DNA of 64,000 nucleotides from Agrobacterium vitis (lineage in GTDB: Bacteria; Pseudomonadota; Alphaproteobacteria; Rhizobiales; Rhizobiaceae): positions 868,001-932,000 of the forward strand of contig NZ_CP118259.1 in the NCBI RefSeq assembly GCF_013337045.2. Direction: 5' to 3'. Shown here one piece after another: positions 58,933 to 64,000 of this stretch. Under the pieces are notes generated by a model. The model saw nothing but the letters and a program-made list of their open reading frames with translations. It was not told the origin of the DNA and did no database searches. How positions within the stretch are numbered: the first letter of the stretch is position 1; the number at the start of each line of letters is the position of its first letter. Position numbers and translations under genes: made by a program.

Positions 58933-59541
58933 TGATCTGTTCCAATCGAGCCGATGGCAAAGATCATCTTTGTCCGACAGCGTGCTTGCACCATTCCGCA
59001 CAATTCATTGCGCGGAGGCTTGGAGTTTCATCATGTGACACGTGCTGGAACAGCGCCGCGGTGGAATGGATATATAAAAGCTGTAGAGTGGTTGAACCTG
59101 CTGGCAGATATGACGCGACATTCACGCTGGGGCGAGCGTTGACAGCCGACGTAGGGACATAAAACCGGCATGTTTCTTGCTGGCCCGTCCTTGCCGAGGA
59201 TGATGTTGTCTAATATTTAAAATATCTCTAATAGATAATTAACCCTGATATTTTAGGGGTTTATTGTCTTATCCTAAAAGATTCAGGGGTTTAGAGAGTT
59301 GCTTTGCTGCATTCAGTCGAATGGCTTTTGTTTGCGTTGCAAAAATAATAATAGAAAGGCGGGTTTCCGGAATTTATCTTTTATCCGATCGTTGAGTATC
59401 GGAATTGTGCATTGCTCGCTATAGTTAGTATTTAAAATTTAAAGTTGTTTTTTTATTTTGCGCATCTGTCGGCGATTTCGATGGCCGCTATAGCATCGAT
59501 GGCTTCCAAGCATTCTGATAGATTACGATCAAAAAGACGGA
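58933..59541. other. AT-rich gene-free region before the chemoreceptor gene
   Basis: About 609 bp; from ~59200 to ~59480 it is strongly AT-rich compared with the rest of the window. It contains a near-repeat of aggggttta (59253-59262 and 59284-59293) with gatattttagggg / cctaaaagattcagggg elements, and several runs of A or T. No reading frame looks coding. It should hold the chemoreceptor promoter and possibly a small RNA, which I cannot confirm. Confidence 0.5.
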
Positions 59542-61425
59542 CTAACCCGCCATCGCCTCTTCATATTCGGTTGAAAGCTCCAGCCATTGCTCTTCGGCAG
59601 CGCTCAATTTTGCGGCAGCCTCGCCGCGCTGCTTGACCTTTTCCGCCGCCTTGGCCGGATGCTTTTCATAGAGAACCGGATCTGCAAGTTCTGCATCAAG
59701 ACCTTGAATCACTGTCTCCAGTTTCTTGGTCAGCAACTCGATTTCGTTGATCTTTTTCTTCAGAGGCGCCAGCGCGGCCCGTTTTTCGGCATTGGCCTTG
59801 CGCTGGTCGGCTTTTTTCCCGGCTTCGACGGTTACGTCAATTTTTTCTTCTTTTTTTTTACCTGAGGAGACAATCAGGTCGCGGTATTCTTCCATGTCCC
59901 CTTCGAATGTGGTGACGGTGCCGTTATTGACCAGCCAGAGCCGGTCCACCGTCGCCTCGATCAGGTGGCGATCATGGGAGATCAGGATAACCGCGCCGTC
60001 ATAATCGTTCAGCGCCTCGATCAGCGCGCGGCGGCTGTCGATGTCGAGATGGTTGGTCGGCTCATCGAGGATCAGCAGGTTGGGGGCGTGAAAGGCGGCA
60101 AGGCCCATCAGCAACCGGGCCTTTTCGCCACCGGACAAATCCTTGGCGGCGGTCGCCATCTTTTCGGTGGCCAGCCCCATCTGGGCGACGCGGGCGCGTA
60201 CCTTGGCTTCCGGTGCTTGTGGCATCAGCCGGCGCACATGTTCCACTGGCGTATCCTCCGGCACCAGATCGTCCAACTGATGCTGGGCGAAGAAGCCGAT
60301 CTTCAGGCTCGGCGCCAGCCGCAGGTCGCCACTTTCCGGCGGCAGACGACCGGAAATGAATTTGGCGAATGTAGACTTACCGTTGCCGTTCGATCCCAGC
60401 AGCGCGATGCGGTCATCCGCATCGATGCGTAGGTTGAGGTTTTTCAGGATCGGCTGCCCCGGCACATAGCCAACGGCACCGCCATTGATGGCGATGATCG
60501 GCGATGCTGGCTGCTTTTCCGGCTCCGGGAAGGTGATCGGCTGGACGTGGTCTTCAATAACCGCTGAAACCGTGCCCATGCGCTCCAGCGCTTTCACACG
60601 GCTCTGGGCCTGTTTGGCCTTGGAGGCCTTGGCCTTGAACCGGTCGATGAAGGCCTGAAGATGCTTGCGTGCCGCATCGCTCTTGGCCTTCGACTTCATC
60701 TGCAGTTCGTCGTTCTCGGCCTTCTGGCGTTCGAACTGGTCATAGCCGCCGCGATAGAAGGTCAGCTTTTTCTGGTCGAGATGGACGATGGCATTGACCG
60801 CGTTGTTGAGCAGGTCGCGGTCATGGCTGATGATGATGACGGTGTGCGGATAGCGGCGGATATAGTCTTCCAGCCACAGCGTGCCTTCAAGGTCGAGATA
60901 GTTGGTCGGTTCGTCCAGCAGCAGCAGGTCCGGCTCGGCAAACAGCACCGAGGCCAGCGCCACGCGCATCCGCCAGCCGCCGGAAAAGGCCGAGGCCGGG
61001 CGCAACTGCGCTTCCTGGTTAAAGCCGAGACCGGCAAGAATGCTGGAGGCGCGCGCTTCCGCCGAATGGGCATCGATATCCACCAGCCGCATCTGGATGT
61101 CGGCGATCCGGTTCGGGTCGGTGGCCGTCTCGGCCTCCGCCATCAGCGCGGTGCGCTCCTTGTCGGCAGCCAGCACGATTTCGATCAGGCTGTCCTCGGT
61201 GCCGGGGGCTTCCTGCGCCACCTGACCAATCTTGGCATTCTTGGGGATGGAGACCGAGCCGCTTTCAGCTCCCAGGTCGCCGGTGATCACCCGAAACAGG
61301 GTGGATTTACCGGCACCATTGCGGCCGACAAGACCCGCTTTCGTGCCTGTTGGCAGCGAAATGCTGGCGTGGTCAATCAGCAGGCGGCCTGCAATACGGG
61401 CGGAGACGTCATTGATGGTAATCAT
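59542..61425 (-). CDS. ABC-F family ATPase (Uup/YheS-like)
   Basis: A 627-residue soluble protein with two ABC domains: Walker A GLVGRNGAGKST and signature FSGGWRMRVALA in the first, ALLGSNGNGKST and LSGGEKARLLMG in the second, with LLLDEPTNYLDLEG and LILDEPTNHLDIDS as Walker B. A charged linker and a C-terminal coiled coil (KKKINEIELLTKKLETVI) are typical of ABC-F translation factors that act at the ribosomal E site. The frame is open 90 codons upstream, but MITINDVSARIAGRLL is the family start. Confidence 0.93.
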   Translation of the reverse strand: MITINDVSARIAGRLLIDHASISLPTGTKAGLVGRNGAGKSTLFRVITGDLGAESGSVSIPKNAKIGQVAQEAPGTEDSLIEIVLAADKERTALMAEAETATDPNRIADIQMRLVDIDAHSAEARASSILAGLGFNQEAQLRPASAFSGGWRMRVALASVLFAEPDLLLLDEPTNYLDLEGTLWLEDYIRRYPHTVIIISHDRDLLNNAVNAIVHLDQKKLTFYRGGYDQFERQKAENDELQMKSKAKSDAARKHLQAFIDRFKAKASKAKQAQSRVKALERMGTVSAVIEDHVQPITFPEPEKQPASPIIAINGGAVGYVPGQPILKNLNLRIDADDRIALLGSNGNGKSTFAKFISGRLPPESGDLRLAPSLKIGFFAQHQLDDLVPEDTPVEHVRRLMPQAPEAKVRARVAQMGLATEKMATAAKDLSGGEKARLLMGLAAFHAPNLLILDEPTNHLDIDSRRALIEALNDYDGAVILISHDRHLIEATVDRLWLVNNGTVTTFEGDMEEYRDLIVSSGKKKEEKIDVTVEAGKKADQRKANAEKRAALAPLKKKINEIELLTKKLETVIQGLDAELADPVLYEKHPAKAAEKVKQRGEAAAKLSAAEEQWLELSTEYEEAMAG

Positions 61426-61585
61426 GGCTGGCGTTTTGGCGGATGATGGCTGGGAAAGCAAGAGGGCGACGATGGGAAGGCAGAGCGGTTGTCCCCGCCG
61501 GAACAGCCAAAGACCAAAGGCAGGACTAACGTTCTTCTTGCGCTGCAACTGTGCGGCGTGTCCCTCGTTTACAAAGGAGAACTTA

Positions 61586-62464
61586 ATGAGCCCTTCATTC
61601 CGACACCTGATGCTTGCCCTTGCGGGCGCCATGACCGCCATGCCAGCGCCACTGCTTGCCAATGATAAAGTCACTTGCTGGGGGCTGAATACCAAAGAGT
61701 TGGCAGTGGCACCCGCCGATTATTGGACGGAGGAGCGGATGCACAAAGCCATATCCGAGCCGCTGGAACTGCCCTCGGACCAGAAAGGCTCTGGCTCCGC
61801 GTCGCCACAGGCGCTTGGCGATGCCGAGCGTGCTCCCATCAATGAAGCGCCTTACAAATTTGGCGGTAAGCTCTTCTACACTCGTGGAGGCAAGGACTAC
61901 AAAGCAAGCGCCCAGTTCGTTGCGCAAGACAATATCGTCATCGGCGCCGCGCACAGTCTGTGGTATGGAGGTAAGGAGGCAACCAACATCCGCTTCATGC
62001 AAGGTTATAATGGCGGCGGCGGGACCCGCTACGACATCGATCAGGCCGCGGTGCTGACCGAATGGACGAAGGTCGCGGGCGAGGATCCAAGCGCGAAAAA
62101 ATCCCAATATGACTATTCCGTCATGCGCACAAAGACGGCTAGCGCAGTTGGTCGCTATGATCTCGGCACTGCAAAAGTGAATGCCGCCGTGACCATTACT
62201 GGCTATCCAGGTCGACTGGAGGATGGCAACTATATGTATCGGGAAGGCGCGACAATCCTTGCTCAGGCAGGAACCTCTTTCGAAGCGAGACCTCATCCAA
62301 TGTCTGGTGGCGGTGCAAGCGGTGGGGCTTGGTTCATCGGAGATTCAGGGTCCTTCAAGGCGGTAAGCGTCGTCGCCTCGGGGACAAGCGACTATGTCCG
62401 AGGTCCGGTCTTCACGGATGACACGACGGATATGATCGCCTACGTGAAGGGCGGCTGCAAATAG
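61586..62464 (+). CDS. Secreted trypsin-like serine protease
   Basis: A 292-residue protein with a signal peptide (MSPSFRHLMLALAGAMTAMP then LLAND). The chymotrypsin-fold triad is visible: His123 in VIGAAHSLWYGG, Asp176 in SQYDYSVMR, Ser245 in SGGGASGGAWF. It resembles V8-type or other small bacterial S1 proteases; substrate unknown. AAGGAG lies seven bases before the ATG. An N-terminal ~90-residue segment before the protease domain may be a propeptide. It is divergent from the ABC-F gene with a 160-bp shared promoter region. Confidence 0.87.
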   Translation: MSPSFRHLMLALAGAMTAMPAPLLANDKVTCWGLNTKELAVAPADYWTEERMHKAISEPLELPSDQKGSGSASPQALGDAERAPINEAPYKFGGKLFYTRGGKDYKASAQFVAQDNIVIGAAHSLWYGGKEATNIRFMQGYNGGGGTRYDIDQAAVLTEWTKVAGEDPSAKKSQYDYSVMRTKTASAVGRYDLGTAKVNAAVTITGYPGRLEDGNYMYREGATILAQAGTSFEARPHPMSGGGASGGAWFIGDSGSFKAVSVVASGTSDYVRGPVFTDDTTDMIAYVKGGCK

Positions 62465-62582
62465 GCTGGACAAGCATGGCCGTCGTGGCGGCGGCCATGC
62501 TTCTCTGAACTCCTCCTCGGCGGGGTAGAAAATCGTTCAGACGAGGAGACGTCGCATAGGACGCCTTGCATTCCGTCTTGCC

Positions 62583-63305
62583 TCACCGCCGCTGGGGTGC
62601 GACGATTGACCATCCCGCCTTGCTCCGCAAAAGCTCCGGCTTGACGATCAGAATACGGTGCTGTTGCATCTGAATGACCTCCCGCGATTTCCAGATCTGC
62701 AATTGAATATTGACCTTGGGGCGACTGGCGTTGATCAATTGCCCTAGCAGGTGCTGGGGTATCACTCTGTCAATCAGTGTGCCAGCAGGGGTGGTGCGGC
62801 CATGGCGGTCTGCCAGTTCCAGCAGAACGCGCGCCAGACGGGTTTCCAGGGATTGCAGTGCCAGGCCCTCGGCAAATTGCAAGGCGGCCTGAAGTTTTCG
62901 GGCATTACTGTGTAGCCAGAAATGCGCGACCGGTGGCAGCTGTGCCAGCTTGGTGAAGGTTGCGCCTTCAATTTCCACCAGGCGAGTTTCCTCAGTTGCC
63001 GTGGCGCTCGTGCCATAGGTGCTACCCAGGGCCAATTCACTGTCGCCAATCATCTCGCCAGCACGCAACTCTCTGAAGATCACCTCATGGCCCGAGATTG
63101 ACTGGAAGGACAGGTGTACGCCGCCGGAGAGAATGATGCCGACGGCATGACAGGCATCCCCCGCCTGGAATATTGTCTGTCCATTTAAGTATTTCCGAAT
63201 GCGAAATGCCCGTTCATGCTCTGCCAGGACTTTTGGATCAAGCAAGGCAAAGGGTTCATGAGACCGCAAATTGCTGACGATAGGAATATAAGGCTGAAAT
63301 GGCAT
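62583..63305 (-). CDS. Crp/Fnr-family transcriptional regulator
   Basis: A 240-residue regulator. Residues ~20-140 are a cyclic-nucleotide-binding-type beta-barrel (QTIFQAGDACHAVGIILSGG, ELRAGEMIGDSELALG), residues ~150-225 a winged helix (RVIPQHLLGQLINASRPKVN). The phosphate-binding Arg-Ser of true CRP is not obvious, and no Cys cluster for an iron-sulphur centre as in FNR is present, so the effector is unknown. It is divergent from the RhiA-like gene and could control it. Confidence 0.85.
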   Translation of the reverse strand: MPFQPYIPIVSNLRSHEPFALLDPKVLAEHERAFRIRKYLNGQTIFQAGDACHAVGIILSGGVHLSFQSISGHEVIFRELRAGEMIGDSELALGSTYGTSATATEETRLVEIEGATFTKLAQLPPVAHFWLHSNARKLQAALQFAEGLALQSLETRLARVLLELADRHGRTTPAGTLIDRVIPQHLLGQLINASRPKVNIQLQIWKSREVIQMQQHRILIVKPELLRSKAGWSIVAPQRR

Positions 63306-63526
63306 GGTCTGAAAATGTCCGTTGAGAGGAATACCACAGAGTGCCAGTCATGATTGCGAAAAATCAGGATTCAACTGTAACGTAAGGAACATGATTGGAG
63401 GAAATATTTATCTATAGTTGCATTCACGGTTGGTTACGACCGTTGTTGGCCCATCAAGGTGGTTGGCCGACAGGCGGGACAGTGCATGGTGCGCTGACTG
63501 CCGATTAACGCGACTTGGAGAATGAT
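63306..63526. promoter_or_regulatory. Divergent promoter region, Crp-type regulator / RhiA-like gene
   Basis: 221 bp with two small palindromes: tgatt-N6-aatca at 63351-63366, close to the regulator start, and acggt-N8-accgt at 63426-63443. Either could be an operator; a FNR box or a lux-type box is not seen. Confidence 0.4.
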
Positions 63527-64000
63527 ATGACGATTTGGATGGGAAGAAATGCGATTGAATCACAGGCAAAGGTTGAAGCTGGTCAGCCTTATTCGCTTAA
63601 GATACTGAATGAAAACACGAAATTCCAGCAATTCGCGCTCTATCAAACGATCCCGAAGGTGATCGGCTCATCCTTTGATCCGATCTCGCTTGCCTGGATG
63701 GTGGGCGGAGCTGCCGGGGGAGCGCCGGACAATCCGAGCCAGTCGCAGTTCAGCTGGACCATCGACTATGCTGCAACTGCTGGCTACATTCAGGATCTTG
63801 GTACGACGACCCAGCCGCGCAGCTTCCAGACAGCCAGCCAGGTGGGGGTTCTCATCAACTCCGCCAACACGGTAGGCGTTACCTACCAGGGGCAGTTTCC
63901 CTATGGCGCGCCCGGTTTCCCCAACGAACCCGTCAACGGCACCCAAGGGGTGATCGTCATTAAGTCCGACAACTCGTTCCCGACCGTGGCTGTCCAGCGC
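63527..64000 (+). CDS. RhiA-like protein (3' end cut by window edge)
   Basis: The first 158 codons are present, with GGAG six bases before the ATG. The protein begins MTIWMGRNAIESQAKVEAGQ, has no signal peptide, and contains SFDPISLAWMVGGAAGGAP and SQFSWTIDY, which recall the Rhizobium leguminosarum RhiA protein (rhizosphere-induced, quorum-regulated) with its SLAW and FSWxIDY segments. The similarity is recalled, not computed. Function of RhiA itself is unknown. Confidence 0.55.
   Translation, partial: MTIWMGRNAIESQAKVEAGQPYSLKILNENTKFQQFALYQTIPKVIGSSFDPISLAWMVGGAAGGAPDNPSQSQFSWTIDYAATAGYIQDLGTTTQPRSFQTASQVGVLINSANTVGVTYQGQFPYGAPGFPNEPVNGTQGVIVIKSDNSFPTVAVQR

Overview
The window looks like the main chromosome of a Rhizobiaceae bacterium, most likely in the Agrobacterium/Allorhizobium vitis group. 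It is GC-rich and carries two core blocks in what I remember as the rhizobial order: rpsF-rpsR-DUF2232-rplI-dnaB ... alr ... radA ... cvpA-purF-SDR, and fabD-fabG-acpP-fabF-mltG-yicC-gmk, followed by lptF-lptG-lptD-surA-pdxA-rsmA with pepA-holC. A secreted GH28 polygalacturonase (known in A. vitis), a RhiA-like protein and nucleotide-sugar genes for rhamnose, xylose and glucuronate fit a plant-associated lifestyle. The species assignment is inference from memory of gene content, not a search.

Layout. 1-6374, minus strand: cysS, a spare copy of the CysS C-terminal tail, a VOC/glyoxalase protein, a VapBC toxin-antitoxin pair, three tandem overlapping GFA-family genes, proline iminopeptidase and the edge-truncated cimA. 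6720-15343, plus strand: polygalacturonase, dTDP-rhamnose synthesis (rfbC, rfbB, rfbD, rfbA) and two glycosyltransferases. 15404-26112, minus: SDR, purF, cvpA, a UDP-sugar cassette (ugd, galE, uxs) lying between cvpA and radA, radA, a LysM/GH18-like protein and alr. 26202-29287: an AraC regulator (plus), then two polar amino-acid permeases and a binding protein (minus). 29436-37680, minus: dnaB, rplI, a DUF2232 membrane protein, rpsR, rpsF, a protealysin-type M4 protease with its emfourin-type inhibitor, a repeat-rich Ca-binding-type protein and an aldo/keto reductase.

37888-45666, plus: fatty-acid synthesis (fabD, fabG, acpP, fabF), mltG, yicC, gmk and a methyltransferase. 45695-54608, minus: the outer-membrane LPS-assembly operon (lptF, lptG, lptD, a SurA-like chaperone) running into pdxA and rsmA, preceded by a PAP2 phosphatase. 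54964-64000: pepA and holC (plus), a chemoreceptor and an ABC-F ATPase (minus), a secreted trypsin-like protease (plus), a Crp/Fnr-type regulator (minus) and a RhiA-like gene cut by the window end (plus).

The most notable signal is at the 3' end of cysS. The last ~170 codons are visibly AT-rich compared with the rest of the gene. A second, diverged copy of the CysS tail follows directly by an ATGA overlap, and a third 25-bp fragment of the same 3' end lies 726 bp further on, exactly at the end of the VOC gene. This looks like the footprint of repeated insertions or replacements at the cysS 3' end. Other points of interest are the protease/inhibitor pair beside a protein with an exact 19-residue Gly-Asp repeat, a 24-bp dispersed intergenic repeat in three good copies, and the sugar-nucleotide cassette between radA and cvpA. 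No rRNA, tRNA, CRISPR array, insertion sequence or prophage was recognised.
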